From Opisthorchis felineus (lineage: Eukaryota > Platyhelminthes > Trematoda > Opisthorchiida > Opisthorchiidae): a stretch of DNA of 64,000 bases. The stretch covers positions 205,403-269,402 of the forward strand of contig SJOL01005766.1 of assembly GCA_004794785.1 (NCBI GenBank). The letters are read 5' to 3'. The notes beneath the pieces are model-generated. The model saw only the letters and a list, made by a program, of their open reading frames with translations. It was not told where the DNA came from and did no database searches. Positions 1 through 12,600 of this stretch are shown piece after piece; position 1 is the stretch's first letter; every line of letters begins with the position of its first letter. Made by a program: the position numbers and the translations under genes.

Positions 1-254
1 AAGGTTTGGCCAACAGGTTTTTCACCGTTGAGCCAGCAAACACACGGCGGGGACATGGTAAGAAAATTTTCAAGCTCACAGAGAACACTTTTCTTAGGCA
101 AAATTTTTTCTCATTTCATATAGTAGCTGCGTTGAATGACCTTCCTCCGACAGTTGTCAACGCTCCTTCTAGAACCCAGTTCAGAGCACCATTAAACACT
201 TTCCTATGCGAGTCCTCGTGCTGGCAAACATACTGCCCCGCGCTGAGAACTTAA
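1..254 (+). pseudogene. 3' end of a CR1-like non-LTR retrotransposon ORF2
   Basis: This is an open frame that enters from the left edge and stops at 254. Its last 80 residues contain the block RQNFFSFHIVAALNDLPPTV followed by VNAPS, which is the usual C-terminal tail of CR1/Jockey-type reverse transcriptase ORFs (an FFS..V..LNDLP..VV.A.S pattern). The ending SSCWQTYCPALRT recurs almost identically at the end of the minus-strand element at 6773, so the two are copies of one family in opposite orientation. The catalytic RT part lies outside the window or is missing. The product would be a retrotransposon polyprotein, not a host protein. Confidence 0.7.
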
Positions 255-395
255 AGAGCAGTGCTACACCCTGTTTTCGCTTGTGCCTTTGAGGTGTACG
301 ACAGCCGCTGAACGACAAGAACAAAACCGACCCGGGACACTTGGGCAAAAGCCTCGATCCTGTGCATCAATTCGTGAATACGCGACTCCGTGAAT
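255..395 (+). mobile_element. 3' UTR and tail of the CR1-like element
   Basis: These bases match, in reverse complement, the sequence at 6655-6785 after the end of the other CR1-like copy. Both contain the stretch around gacaagaacaaaaccgaccc and the segment gcctcgatcctgtgcatcaa. The end is ragged (gtgaata / gcgactcc / gtgaata), a decayed version of the 8-bp tandem tail seen in the minus-strand copy. Confidence 0.75.
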
Positions 396-1689
396 ATTAA
401 TAATATGAAACACGGGCTTTTTGGAGATCCCGTGAGAATCGTTGGCCAACTCTGAATTAGTGGAATCGGCCGGCCACGCCAGGGAACAGATTGCGAGATG
501 TGGGAGGGACACGTGTGGCTTGCTGGCATACGACATTGGGAAATACCTGATGTCAAAAGCCACCAAAATAGGCGAATTGTGTGAGGAAGTTGAGGCCAAC
601 GATTGGACTTACTAAGTGATAAGGGTCCATGACCAGCTTTAGAACAGCGTGAGCGGGAGTGGGCTGTTTCATCAGCTGCGCGCAACATAACGAGTGTGTC
701 AACAGAACGACGCTCGTTGGTAGCTCCCACCCCAATGTCGACCAAGGATTTACCGCTCACCTCACTATCAATTACATGTAATAGATCACAGCATGGTTGC
801 GCTGGAGATTGTGGGTAATAACTACTTCCAGCAATCAAGTGGGCCGTATTGAGTTATGCGCAAAACCCCAAAATTCGATTCGTGCAACTGGATGTTTATA
901 AGGAAGTGTTATACTATGGATAAAATAAAAAAATAAAAATACTGTACAATCTCAACTCGGGAGATTACGCCTGCTTCTGTACACCGGTTTGGGAACTGCT
1001 TAGTCCCGATGGAGTCTTGTACAAAGAGACGAGTGGGAAATAATAACCCTACCCAAAGTTTACGCCGATCCAAATCAAAGTGGCCACAGGATAGGATTAT
1101 TCAAATTGCAGGTGCTGTGGCAAGGTCCTAGGGTGGTTTACGTTCATCCCAAAAGAAAAAAGGGGTATGAGCACAACGGAAACAACCAAATAAGTAATAG
1201 GACAGTAAGCAATAAGAACAGAAGAGATTAAGAATTTACAGGTCTCGCGGCCAATGCAAGCAGCCTTGGACGCTTCGCTGAGATGGTCTGCATAAGCTTC
1301 CATCGGTCGTCCCCCATGTATCTCCGTACAGTTCACGAAGTTCATAGTTCCCGAGATCCAGCATACCTTACGCAACGAGGGCGGCGGACATGCAAGTAGG
1401 CATTCATGTGACTCTGGTTTCGCACTAAGCAGCGAGCAAGTGAATAATGCTGGGAAAATCACATCTCGGGCTTCCATGCGTAAGCATGATAGTCAACAGT
1501 GATGTCGAGGGTTCCAATACACTGTCGACTATTTACGCCGTGAATCTCAGGAATGGACGTATTCATTAGGCTGAGATTGATGAAAGTGACCATTAGTATT
1601 ATCGACAGCATGAAATAGGTGTTCAACACTGAAGCTTCGCCGCCGTACAAAAGTGATTTATTTGAAAAACTTATTGTAAATAAGTAAAT
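396..1689. other. no recognisable gene
   Basis: I see only short chance frames and A/T-rich stretches here. No splice-bounded exon and no repeat shared with the rest of the window was recognised. Confidence 0.5.
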
Positions 1690-2058
1690 CAAAGTGGATG
1701 GGGAGGGGATTTAGTGCAGTCTTACAACAATCATTCAGGGGTGCCCATACTTCCGGACACTCATTCAGGCAATCTGGACAAAAGCTGGCAACAAGAACAC
1801 CATTGATATTGATTGGCCACCATATCTTGCAGCGTCTCCAACCAGGCATATAGGGGATCACGTGGTCCCTATCCTGGAAGGCGAGTAGTACAGACATCGC
1901 CCAAACCTTTCGCCAGGTCGAGGGTTGGCCAACTCTTTGCTTCCGTCACTCAGAGTGTGACACGGAAGACAGCACCTTCTTCGGCAAACGATGGATTGGC
2001 GTACGCAGTACGTGGCTCAAACAACGCAACTTCTAATGTTGGAGTTGAAGTAATGTAA
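1690..2058 (-). repeat. dispersed repeat, SINE-free copy
   Basis: The part 1700-1920 is the reverse complement of 15785-16190 with the SINE removed: tgcctgaatgagtg, the aagacgctgcaagatatgg-like block and the ctggaaggcgagtag block occur in the same order. It acts as an empty-site relative of the SINE insertion at 15908. On the + strand a frame from 1813 to 2058 encodes 81 residues, including ANDGLAYAVRGSNNATSNV. I take it as repeat-derived, because its first part lies in the shared repeat. The family is not named. Confidence 0.65.
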
Positions 2059-2725
2059 TGTAATGTTGAAGTAATCTTTGGAAAACCGAGAGCTGCTGTC
2101 TAATTGCCTAAATACGGAATCGCCGACACCAACTCACATTAGCTGTGGTTATGAGATAACGGTTGTCGAAGGCCTAAGGACGTCTTATTCGTCGCAGATG
2201 GGTTGCACGTTTCAGTGATACGTTGCTCACAGCTTTTTGTTTAAGTGAGTAAAATTTTAAGGTCGTTCATCACCGCTGATTTGCACGTGATCGGCAGTTT
2301 ACGAGTCAAAGTCATAAATCGAGTCTTAGACCATTTCAACGTTCAGCGTGTTCCGGAAATTGGAGCTAACACCTACGGAATATCCAGCGTAATTCCGTCA
2401 AGTTGGATAGTCGAATAACGTTTGCATGCGTCATGCTCTTCAAACGTAACAAGTCGGATGAGTTGGTTCACCAAACTTCAGCAAAACAGTTTTTGGGAAG
2501 CTCGCTTTGCGTTGAGTATAACAGAAGGTAACTTGACACGTCGTGCAGTGCTGATGAGATTGCCCATCCATGTGAATGACCACCATTCAGTGATATGTGC
2601 AGCTAGTCAGGAGGTAATGTGGTGTTATCAGATATCTGCACGTGAATTACCAAATCCCGGTAGGGGAACTTACTCGCTGGAAACTATTACGTCATTAAGC
2701 TGGATTACGTCGACGCTGGTTATGG
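2059..2725. other. no recognisable gene
   Basis: There is a short local repeat of aatgt/gaagta near 2036-2075, and a 109-residue frame at 2422-2751 that runs into the tandem array. It has no recognisable motif and is probably chance. Confidence 0.4.
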
Positions 2726-3150
2726 GGCCTCAACTATGCATGATGGCCTAATTAAATGGTCAAATGCGGTCCTTCATACTCAACTATACGCGTTTTTGCG
2801 AGGCTTGGCTAATTACAGTAACTGCTTTGGCCACATCCATGCAAGCCGCTGGTTAGCAGGCCTCAACTATACGTGATAGCCTAGTCCGATCGCCAACGAG
2901 AGTCCTGTACACTCACATAAGTTCGTGTTGTCACTTACCTTGGTTGCCCATAGCAACTGCCAGGTCCTTATCAATGCACGCTGCTGATTATAAGTCCCAA
3001 ACTACACATAATAGCCTAATCCAACGGCCAACGAAGGCCCTTAATACGCACACTTGTCACCCGTCTGCAAAGCCCACGCCTGAAAAATACACAACCGCCC
3101 TCGGCAATTTACGTTTCTATTTGCTGGTTGCATCCGTTCAAACATAATGC
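2726..3150. repeat. diverged tandem array, unit about 133 bp
   Basis: The block caactatgcatgatggccta starts at 2731, caactatacgtgatagccta at 2864 and caaactacacataatagccta at 2998, so the spacing is 133 and 134 bp. A weaker fourth copy (caaacataatgcgtag) begins near 3139. The flanking words (aatggtcaa/atcgccaac/acggccaac, then cggtcctt/gagtcctg/aggccctt) follow in register. The units have diverged clearly, so the array is old. Confidence 0.65.
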
Positions 3151-6100
3151 GTAGTCAATCCAGTTGTCGTTTTCAGGAAGCTGCTTTCACTCGAAAGCGT
3201 TTCTGGAACGAAGAATACATTATCAATTATAAGTCACGTACATCTTCAGCAAATTCACTGAAAACCACAATTAAACAAAGTGATAGAGGCTAACTCACCA
3301 ACTGCTCACTAAAACCCATTGTCCAAAATGCCACATCAGCGTCCACACTAAAGCTGAATTCTCACTGTTATAAAGGGTAACTTGCTACTTGCTCGATCAG
3401 TCCCATTGGCGCCAATGAGGTATCCGTGCATCCACAGATAATTCGATAGAGAAATTCAGTGATCAGATGCATCATTGGACGCAGCAAATTTAAAGCTGAA
3501 GAGGGTTGTATGCGGGTCGTTCGTAACCAAAGTGATATAAGCCTGGGCCCTGGGATTCAAGGGCCTAACGAGTCCTCACACGTGCACCCATGGATGTAGC
3601 AGTGGCGACAATACAGTGAGTGGGCGGGTACTTGTTATCAAATCTACTCATTTAGAGCACCAAATTCTAACTTTGTCCCACTTCCGCTGCCCGATAGTGA
3701 TACCACTTAGCTTATTAGAATCGACAGCCCCGTCGTCCTCATCATAACTTGCAACCATCCCATACTCAGCCGCATTAGCAGTCTCACCAACTAAAGGCCT
3801 TTTTCTGGGAAACCTATCAGCTCACCTGCTCTTGTCTATACACCGTCACTTTTGTGAACTTCAGCATCCGGCCTTATCAAAATAGCTTTCACATCGCAGA
3901 CTGACAAAACAACCAAAGTCAGCCTTTTTTCTTCATTACTATACGCCAATATATATATATATACATCATATCTATTTGACGATTTGCTCCACAGCTCACT
4001 AAACACAGCATCGCGGTACGCCTCTGCTTGACATGACAGCCAGCCAGCGTCTGTTTGCCGTTTGCTTGTCCGAATTGACTGAGCTGTTTTTACTGGCCTT
4101 GTTCCCCCCCCCGACCAGAAAAAACTGGTAGCTGGAATATTTTTTTAATGCACCAACCGCATTTATGACTGCTTGGATAGTTTCCCACCTTGCAGCTCTG
4201 GTAGCATGCACGAGGGATGAAAACTTCGTGTAGGTGCGTTGGGTACGCCCTGCAGGGAGGGTCACCCTGTTACGTTGCGCTATGGTGCGTTCGTATACCC
4301 GCCACCCCTCCAGTAGCACGGGTGCATCGCCCATCGCCGGTGGTTCTGAGCCTGGCCTTTAAATTCGGGAAACTAAAAAAAGCACTGCTGTCTTCCGTTT
4401 GTTGCTGCTGGTGTTGGACTCGCCTCGGTTGAGATATTTATCTGGCAAAGCCATAAACCACAGATGAGAAAAAAAACAGGCCTTCCGTCAGTAAAAAAAC
4501 TATATACCAGGGATAACCTGAAGATACTCTGCGATGCCCATGGCCTACATCGACGTGCATAGCTGTAGCTGCCTTCGTCAGAATCGAGGCTACACCGCAC
4601 CAAAACCCACCTCGTCAACCAAACAAAAAAAACCACCTGCTGCTCCCAGGAGTGGAGACATACAATATTCATATATATATATATAGTGAGACTCCAATCC
4701 CTCCACTATCAGCATGCGAGGCTAGCGTCGAAAGTCTTTTTCGCAATGCACCACTTATAGACTGAAGCTGATAGTAGTGCCTCGGGGGCTGGTGACCATT
4801 CTCCTTACGTTCGCCTTCCCTCCTAGCTTGTCCTAGTACTGCCCAACTCACTAATAACCTCCAAGAAATCTAGTTCACCATCTCAGATGTTCCACCTAAA
4901 CCAGCCCTTACGTGTTAGGTTTCCCTTACCACGCTGTCTCTCTGCCTACTACATCGAACTGTCCTCTATCTCAGGTAGTGTAATAGCATATATTGGCAAT
5001 CTTAGCTTGACTTTGATGACTAGACTACTGAGTGTAGATCAATCCTAATTGTGGTGAACGTTCAGTTTTTCTTTCTTCTTAAGGGATTATATCCTGTCTG
5101 ATGACTCCTATAACTCTCTAGGCCTTATTGATCTCATCCCATCTCATCTTCTTCCCAAGCTTCGACCTGCGGTAATACGTGCTATGGATGTCCTGTTTGG
5201 CCATTATCCACTCCACTCGATCTGTGCATTACATCTGAAGGGATCCCCGACCGGAAAAAAAAAAAAAAACTACCTGCGATATTACACTGGTCTTGCTCTC
5301 CCTGCGGAATCCCCTGGAAAACCCACAACACCCCGTTGCTCACAAAACTGCGCACCCCAGCCCAACTACCTCAATCACGACGTCCATCACGGGGCTGTCC
5401 AGAAACTGAAGTATCTCAGTGCAGTGACGGCACGGCACTGTCATACCCAGTTTGATAGCATACCCGCAACTGTTCACTCCTTACTTTGACTGCGCCCGCT
5501 CGCCCACTCGTTCACTTACCTACAACCACAATCAAAGTTGCCACCGGGAGGCGTTCATTCCAATTTGCTGACCCTTCCATCGGATCTGAACATCTCGGTG
5601 TCTTTTACTTTGTACCCCTCACCAAGTCAGTTCGCGTTCCTCCTTGTGCGTTTTCGTGAACTCCTCCCAAGGAACTTTTAGACCCGACCCCGCTCCAGCA
5701 GCAACACTAGTGAGTCTCTCTAGTTTCACTGCACACGGTGATTCTGAGTTTCCTACTACCATTTATCCGTACCGCATATTACCCCACTTACGCTTTTCGT
5801 GACTCTGGCCATACGCCCAACAGCCCAAGGCTACGATGCCTCAGTAACGGTTTTAGGCTTTATTTCAAATCAGCCGGTCAGATCGTGCCAATTCTGCTGC
5901 CTCTCCTGATCCGTTATTCTGGTTCCACTTTTCCTGCAGATTGAAGTTTTCCTTTTATTATTTTTATCACGTACCAGGCAGGAATCCTCTTGCCATGCCC
6001 TCTCTCGTATTGTTTTTGCCCGCCACTTTAAAATCTTAATGGTCGTACCTTGTCTCATCTGATATGTTCTCCATAAGGAAGAAAGAGCCCTTGTAATTTT

Positions 6101-6634
6101 GGTTCACTACCCATGCCGCTTCAGGTGTGACCAAGTCTACTTAGTATAATGCCCACTCTTTATGTCGCCGTCCCTATCCCACATAATTCCCAGTACCCAC
6201 AAACCCCACCAGTCATGCTCTTATTCTGACTGTAAATTTATGATCATGCCTGAAGGTATGCCACCCACTAGTTGGGAATAAACATTATTACATAATACGT
6301 TGGAAGCCGCTTGCTATTTCTGGCTGCTGGGAGGCTCTATTCCGTGTCTGTCTTATAGGTTTGAGCCTCATCCAACTTATCGTTCATTCTGAAGTATTGC
6401 AACGCATCTTCACTTCCAAAATCATGTCTACAATATTCGAATAGACAAGCTACTAAGACAGGCACTCATAATACGATGGAAGTGTTCCCGATAATTATTA
6501 TGACCTAGATGGGAACTGCCGGGTTTGCTGTAACTCACTGCCCAGGAACAAATATCCTTTAACCTCCATCCAGGTTCCTCACGCTGTCACAATGTCATCT
6601 GAGTGGTCAGATGACTACCAACAATCCATCCCCT
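3151..6634. other. gene-poor repeat-like stretch with microsatellites
   Basis: No exon was recognised. The stretch has short (AT)n runs at about 3951-3963 and 4671-4684, a C-run near 4106 and a 16-bp A-run near 5255-5270. Open frames here (up to 111 residues) carry no family motif. The pyrimidine-rich C/T bias of 5500-6050 is striking but I cannot assign it. Confidence 0.45.
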
Positions 6635-6658
6635 CACGGATTCACGGATTCACGGATT
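6635..6658 (-). repeat. 8-bp tandem tail of the CR1-like element
   Basis: There are three exact copies of cacggatt on the + strand (AATCCGTG on the element strand), directly after the 3' UTR. Short tandem 3' tails of about 8 bp in place of poly-A are typical of CR1-clade elements. Confidence 0.8.
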
Positions 6659-6772
6659 GATGCACAGGATCGAGGCTTTTGCCCAAGTGTCCCGGGTCGG
6701 TTTTGTTCTTGTCGTTCAGCGGCTGTCGTTCACCTGAAAGGCACAAGCGAAAACAGGGTGTAGCACTGCTCT

Positions 6773-7009
6773 TTAAGTTCTCAGCGCGGGGAAGTATGTT
6801 TGCCAGCACGAGGACCCGTATATAAAAGTGTCTAATAGTGCTTCTGATTTACAGCGGTTCCGCATTTTACGAAATGCCAGCTCGTCATCTGTGTCTCCTG
6901 TAGTCAACTTCTTGAAAAATAGTTGAGCCTTCTTTTCCAGAAGACGCCTAATCCTTTTCGATAGCTTGCTTCTCATCCGAATGCGTGCTGGTTTTCTTGG
7001 AACGAACAT
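6773..7009 (-). pseudogene. ORF2 remnant: pre-RT basic region fused to ORF2 C-terminus
   Basis: The 78-residue frame begins with RKPARIRMRSKLSKRIRRLL and then a KKAQLFFKKL stretch. This is the basic, helical linker that lies between endonuclease and RT in CR1-like ORF2. After CKSEA it changes abruptly to LLDTFIYGSSCWQTYFPALR, the extreme C-terminus seen also at 1-254. The joint near 6840 marks a deletion of the whole RT domain, so no product can reverse transcribe. Confidence 0.7.
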
Positions 7010-7135
7010 CGCGTCAGCCTCGTGGACTTTCTGGACATTGGCCCTGTATAAGTCTTCTATTTAGGCTGGTCCCATTTTAACGTGTTCGAGAAAGATGCGC
7101 GTTCCTGAGAAGTCTGCACGGCAGAAGTTTAGAAT

Positions 7136-7660
7136 CTACGTTTGAGGTTCATGATTTCTGGCCCAGGAGCAGATGAAATCAAAGGTCAGCACACAGTGGT
7201 CACTATGTCCCAGTGGAGCGTGAATTGTCACCTGACCGACGAAATGTCTTTCGTTGGTGATGACCAAATCCAAGAGGGATGGTTGTTGGCCTGCGCAGTA
7301 TCTGGTAGGTGTAACGACATGTTGAGGCCAAGCGCTCTGTTGAGCGACTTTGGTCAGCGCCGCTGTAAAAGGTCCACTTAATCCGACGCGCTGGAGCTCC
7401 ATTCAGAAGGCCTTTGGAGCTTTGAAGTCACCTACAGCAAGAAATGAGTGAAGTGGTAACTGGAGGAGAGTTGCTCAAGGGTTCGCATGAGGAATTGGTC
7501 ATCTTCCGCAGGACTCGAGGAACAAGGGTAGACCACACCGACAAGGAGAGAATCGGACACGCGCAGCGGGATTTGAATCCACAGTGCATCACGAAAAGGT
7601 GCAGGAGTGGTATCAGAGAGGACAATTGGGATAGGCAGGGCCGCATGTACGTACAAAGCA
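7136..7660 (-). pseudogene. ORF2 endonuclease (AP-endonuclease-like) remnant
   Basis: Two frames make up this part. The first (7656-7432) reads VVYPCSSSPAEDDQFLMRTL in its middle. The second (7402-7136) contains SLLDLVITNERHFV and then LGHSDHCVLTFDF. The SDH motif with LDLVITN upstream is the C-terminal catalytic signature of the exonuclease-endonuclease-phosphatase domain in non-LTR retrotransposons, which nicks target DNA for integration. The frames do not connect directly: sequence between 7402 and 7432 is lost or shifted. It is a pseudogene by frame breaks. Confidence 0.75.
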
Positions 7661-8285
7661 ACCCCACCAGCCCTCCTTCGTTTTGAGTCAGCTGGAAAAA
7701 TGGAGTAGCCGTCTATCGAGATCTCCGCGTCAGAGACATCTGGTGTGAGCCAGGTCCCAGTGAGTGCGATTATGGACGGCGGTTCAAGGTAAACTTACTG
7801 TTTAATATCGCAAAGTTTGTTGAAAAGGCTGAGGCAGTTAGTGGACAAGCATTTCAACACTTTCTCTGCTGCCTCCGTAGGTGAGTAGCCGAGAGGTGTG
7901 TAACCAGAGAGGATAGCAGACTTAATATCTGTACGCCGGGTTTGAGTCCAAGGCTTCGAAAAGGCCTCTGCGGCATACTGATCTGCTTCCTGCCTTGGTG
8001 GATTCCAGGTCTGCTTTTTATTTGCAGCTTTTTTTGCCCCGTGGGAGCCCGATTTGCGCCTGCCTTTAATCTTTGGGGGACGGAGTTTTTTCCCCCGTAG
8101 GCGAAAATGTCAGCAGCTGCTACTTGTAGCTCTTCAATACCCCCTTTTGGAGGACCTGGTTCGCTGTTATCTAAGGATCTGGGGCAAACTTGCGTCTGTT
8201 TGGTTTCTTGGGCAATGTTGCGGGGTTTGATCGGATAGGTGTCTCTGTGGGGCCCTGAACACTGGGTTGCAGCACCGAGAGGTAG

Positions 8286-9633
8286 TTATTTTGGTGGCGC
8301 TCCCATGAGGCTCGTTTTCGCAGAGAACAGCAACAAGAAGCCAGCCAGTAGCTTTCTGATTTGGCGAATCTTATGCGGCTTGCTTGGCTGCAGTCGCCTT
8401 TCTTTCGCGTTGGTGTGAACTCCCGGGTTGCCCGACATCAGCGTCGCCAACTGGGTGTACGAGGGACTATCCGGTTCGTTGTGGTCAGGCTTGTGGCTTT
8501 GGCTGTTGAGGTCCTGGGCAACGACTGAGTCCACAGTCGAAGAGATTACTTTCGACGGAGTGGAGCTAGAGATTGGCAGCTTCACATTCTCAGTGGTTCT
8601 AGGGTTTTTGCAGCATTCCCCGATGTCAAGGTCAACGCGTGTGGTTGATCTGTCGGTAGGCTTCGCCGCTTGTCTCCGCACGCCTGACCCAGCCCGGCTC
8701 AGAAGTTGTGGTTTGGGTGTGAGGATACCTGCTGATCCTTTATTGCCTGGTAAGAAAAGCAGCGCTCAGAGCGCTGCGTACTTTGGGCACTGCGTCCTCG
8801 TGAGGTTTGCCTCCTCCAGAGCATCGCTGCCTTGGGTAGTCAGGGGGTCTGCGGTGGTTGAGTAGAAACTGCTATCCTGATTCGCGGCCGGTTGTGTCAA
8901 CGTGCTTTCCGGAGCACAAGGGGCTATAAATACAATTGGTTTCGCCATAATTTTGGGGTCGGCTGGATTGGTACCAAGCGGGAACCTGTTTCGCACCTCT
9001 CCCCTAGAACTGCTGTGACCCAGCTTTCGCGCCTCTAGAGGGCGATCCTCTGAGATACACCTAATCGTTGGGTAGGTCTTTTGAATGCTCTCAGCCCGCT
9101 CCAAGATTTTGTGTACGACAGATGGGGAAGAAAGGTCGACTATAAGCCCAAAGCTCGCTTGCTTCCCTTCTGACGTAACCAATCTGCGTGAAGCAATTCG
9201 TGGTCGGACTTCGTGATGACACTTCCAAGGAGCGACTTTGCCTGATTTTTCTGGGGAACGACCCTCAGATGATCAGCCTGCTCGCCCTTACGCGTATGTC
9301 CACTAGAGACGCCGTGGCGGTCTTTATTGCCGCATCAGAGAGCTGGATGACTTTCATCGCGGCCAACGGACCCGGAATGGATAGCGCAAGGTACTCGTTC
9401 AGCGAAGAACGTTCTTTATCAGTTTTCGTCCTTGTCGCTGTATTCTTTGCGTTTGCATCCTCCAGGGCTTTGGAAAGAAGCTGCAGTTTCGCTACGAGTG
9501 TCCCCATTAAAGCGGAACAATCACACTGGTCTGTTCGATTTTGCGGCTGATATTTGGTTCCGTTTTTGGTAGGTGTCTTCTTAGTTGTGGAATGCATTGC
9601 CCCCCGTAAGTTAGAGGCACCTGGCAGGGACAA
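8286..9633 (-). pseudogene. ORF1-like region of the CR1-like element
   Basis: Three successive minus frames (9633-9265, 9182-8766, 8681-8286) lie upstream of the endonuclease. The first contains a helical stretch LVAKLQLLSKALEDANAKNT, compatible with the coiled coil common in ORF1 proteins. The second and third are Ser/Thr/Pro-rich. I did not see a CCHC knuckle or a PHD finger, so the assignment rests on position within the element. Frames are broken between the segments. Confidence 0.5.
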
Positions 9634-9640
9634 ACGGGTC

Positions 9641-12600
9641 AGGCGAGTTGGCCAGGTGGCTTGCCTGGTCGTCCTGTAAACCCGTGCATTTAAAGAGCCA
9701 CCAGGCCTTTCAGGTGTGGCATTGCATACCGCGTCTTACATTGGACGCACACCTACTTCGCTCACATCTGTTGTGGTCCATCAATGGCTGCAGAGAGCAG
9801 CCTGTATTGATTTGGGTCACGATTGAGACTGGGTGCATAATAGGAACTGAGTGCAAAATGACAGGGGTTATCACGCAAATGCTATGTTAGAGTTAAAAAA
9901 TTCAACACATGACACGTGTGAACTCCGCAAGTAGATTGAACAATGAAAGAATTCTTTCACAATTTTGCACGAGGGAAAAACTGAACCGATTTCGGGCGCA
10001 CTCTCAATGCGGCTTACCTGCCCATTCACACTTGTCCTACCTGATCAGCCGTTTTGGTCACTACGCAACCCCAAACATCTGCCAACGCCCTTCGCACCAT
10101 ATCAACCCATTCCGTACCTACTTTCCCCGACGATGCAAACGTCTGCACGGTTGAAAACTGTCACTTCAACCACATGCACCCCCCATAGACACTCCCTACA
10201 CAATGCTGAGCCTTATACACTGTCTTCTGCAGCGAAATAAAGAGGAAACTAAGGAAAAAGCAACATTTTTCGGACGCCTCTGTTGCCGGCCCAAGCTTGC
10301 CCTGGATGTAGGATATGTCCCGGGCAATCGTAAACATCACTTAGAGCAAAAATGCTAATGTAGACTCACCACGCGATATGAAGCCTTCGAGGCAACCCGT
10401 TTTGCAGAGCTTCTATGCTTTTCGTTGGGCTGTAATTGCGCCTTATCGCCCAAACACGCAACAACACCAGACTTCTCAAGTTTTTCTCCAATTTATTGTC
10501 CCCGCAAGCTCCAAGCTACTTTAGTTGCGCACAATTAAGCTAATGCTTATCCCTCATATTCACATATACCCACACCTGTTCGCATCGACGGCACGCCTAG
10601 TATCTTCACCTGAATACCGTTTCTGAAATTGAGCAGTGTCACTTTACATCAGCGGTTAGAAATTGTGACCACTCTTAGCTGCCTGCTATTTTGTGCCGCA
10701 GTCTAACTCATACTACAGTACTGTTTGGCAGACCTTTTTCACACTGTTTCCTATTTTGGGTCCTCAATGTAGACACGGCCGCCTATTGCTTCGTTTAAAT
10801 AGCAGCAACGAACCACGCCGCGCCCTCGATGGACCCAAGAATATCTTCCATCTATGCCGGCTTTAATTTGTCACGATTCCTCTGCCAGTCCATACTACCA
10901 TTACAGCTGTCTCATCCAAGATGCTCATGTACGGAGATGTCCGCGAACTCAAGTACGACGTTGCAATGACGGTACTGAGACCGCAATGCCCAGTCTGATG
11001 GTTTGCCCGCAGTTCGCCACGTCCCACCTCTTTCCCGACTGAGTGTGTTACCTGTATCAACAAGACCGTCCCAATCCGTTGAACTTGTGCCAGTACTTTA
11101 AAGCACCGCCCACTGTATTGCACTTTCTGCTCGTTCTGCCCATACATCCACTAATTATTCCAGTGTTACTATCGGGAAATCAGTACACCGGTGAAGATGA
11201 AAAACTTGCCGTTCACTCAATAGAGCGAGTGCTGACCACTATACAAAAAACAGGCTATGACGGCTTCCTTGGATTTGTACGGCGGGACGCCTATTGCAAC
11301 GACAGAAAAACTTCTCTGTACGAGTCGATAGTGGCTGCTCCATTTCGATTTTGCACGGACGAGGAGAGCATAAGTATTGTTTGTGTAGTCTTGAGATTTT
11401 TTGCAAATCCAGTACAGAAAAAAACACGTGAAGAAAGAAACTTTTTCACAGGATTTTCCACCGTGTTCACGGAGATATGGTTGTAAGTCATTGGCAGCCA
11501 TTAAAACATGAATTCTGCCCCCGTGGTGGACCTTGTGTAAGTTCCAATAGCTTCTAACAAAACGGCGGCCGCATGAGAAGATTTTGGGCGTTCGCATAGA
11601 TACCATGAGATGCTACAATTTTATGTCAAAGGTTCCTTCTGTTGACTCACGGTTTCAGAGAAATTTCCTATGTGCTTTTACCGAACGCCGCTGATTGAGG
11701 ACCTCACCGCCATCTTTGAATACTGCAGGTGGGTGGTCATCCGGACCAGAAGCTCCGATGCAACGACTCATGGATTCCGGTGTGTCATACAGCGAGCCAC
11801 ACTTTTAGGAACATTATATTGCCCCACTTGGTACCCGTGAAACCTTGCAGTAACGGGGCACCTTCGGGTTTTTTGGTCACCAAAATGCAAATGGTAACTT
11901 AATATACCCCCTTTGTCCCTATAGGACAGGCGGCTTCTTAAAGAAGCCTTCCGGAGGCCATCCCAAGGAATGCTTTCCAGGGGCTTTACGATATACAGTG
12001 TGGTTGCCTCAAGCACTGCTAAAGTATTCCAGTAACATTCTGGACACTTTGGGCGGTTCGTTGGAGAGGGAAAGGGGAAATACCAAGTTCTTGAATCAAT
12101 AATCCAAAGTAGCCGGCATCGGGATGCAAAGATGCCGGTGAATAAATACCTGCCTGGAGATCTTAAACAGGCACCCTTAGCATTAGAAACAGAACCTGGT
12201 CTACATTTGTCTTTTTCTATTATATATTGTGCCCCTTTGAACATTTATTTTCCGCACTCATAGTTGATGAGGGGATGCTCCCGTCCTTATTTTTAGCTGC
12301 TCACCTCGAGTTGGCATGCATAAGTGAGCAGAAAAGGATTCGCCTTTCGAATTAGGTAAATAACTGTTGAACCTAGTCAACATGCTCCGCGTTCATCGTG
12401 AACTGCATGCTCGCAATGGGGCGTCCCTGCTAGGTCAAGGTGACCACTGAAGGCGCCGTTTTTAACTATCACTTCTGATTTCGTGCACTGGAGAATTTCA
12501 TGATTCAAGAATGAGCCGTATATGTCCGTCTAGATAATTCCCTCGTAAGTATTATTTTAAATCGGCTTTTTACTATTCCGCCTGGTTTGATAAGATGTTC

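Larger units (their letters stand above)
6635..9640 (-). mobile_element. CR1-like non-LTR retrotransposon, internally deleted
   Basis: Reading the minus strand from about 9640 leftwards, the order is an ORF1-like region (9633-8286), an endonuclease region (about 7660-7136), the start of the region leading to RT (7009-6840), the last residues of ORF2 (ending 6773), a 3' UTR and an 8-bp tandem tail (6658-6635). This is the gene order of CR1-type elements. The reverse transcriptase itself is missing: the basic stretch ahead of RT runs straight into the C-terminal SSCWQTYFPALRT. Several frameshifts break the remaining frames. The element is dead, and the family must have had active relatives, since the tail and ORF ends are still well kept. 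Confidence 0.75.

Noticed and set aside
9188..9550. Plus-strand 120-residue frame
   Set aside because: It is the antisense shadow of the ORF1-like region of the minus-strand CR1-like element.
11768..12244. Minus-strand frame of 158 residues
   Set aside because: No recognisable motif and no exon borders, so not called as a gene.
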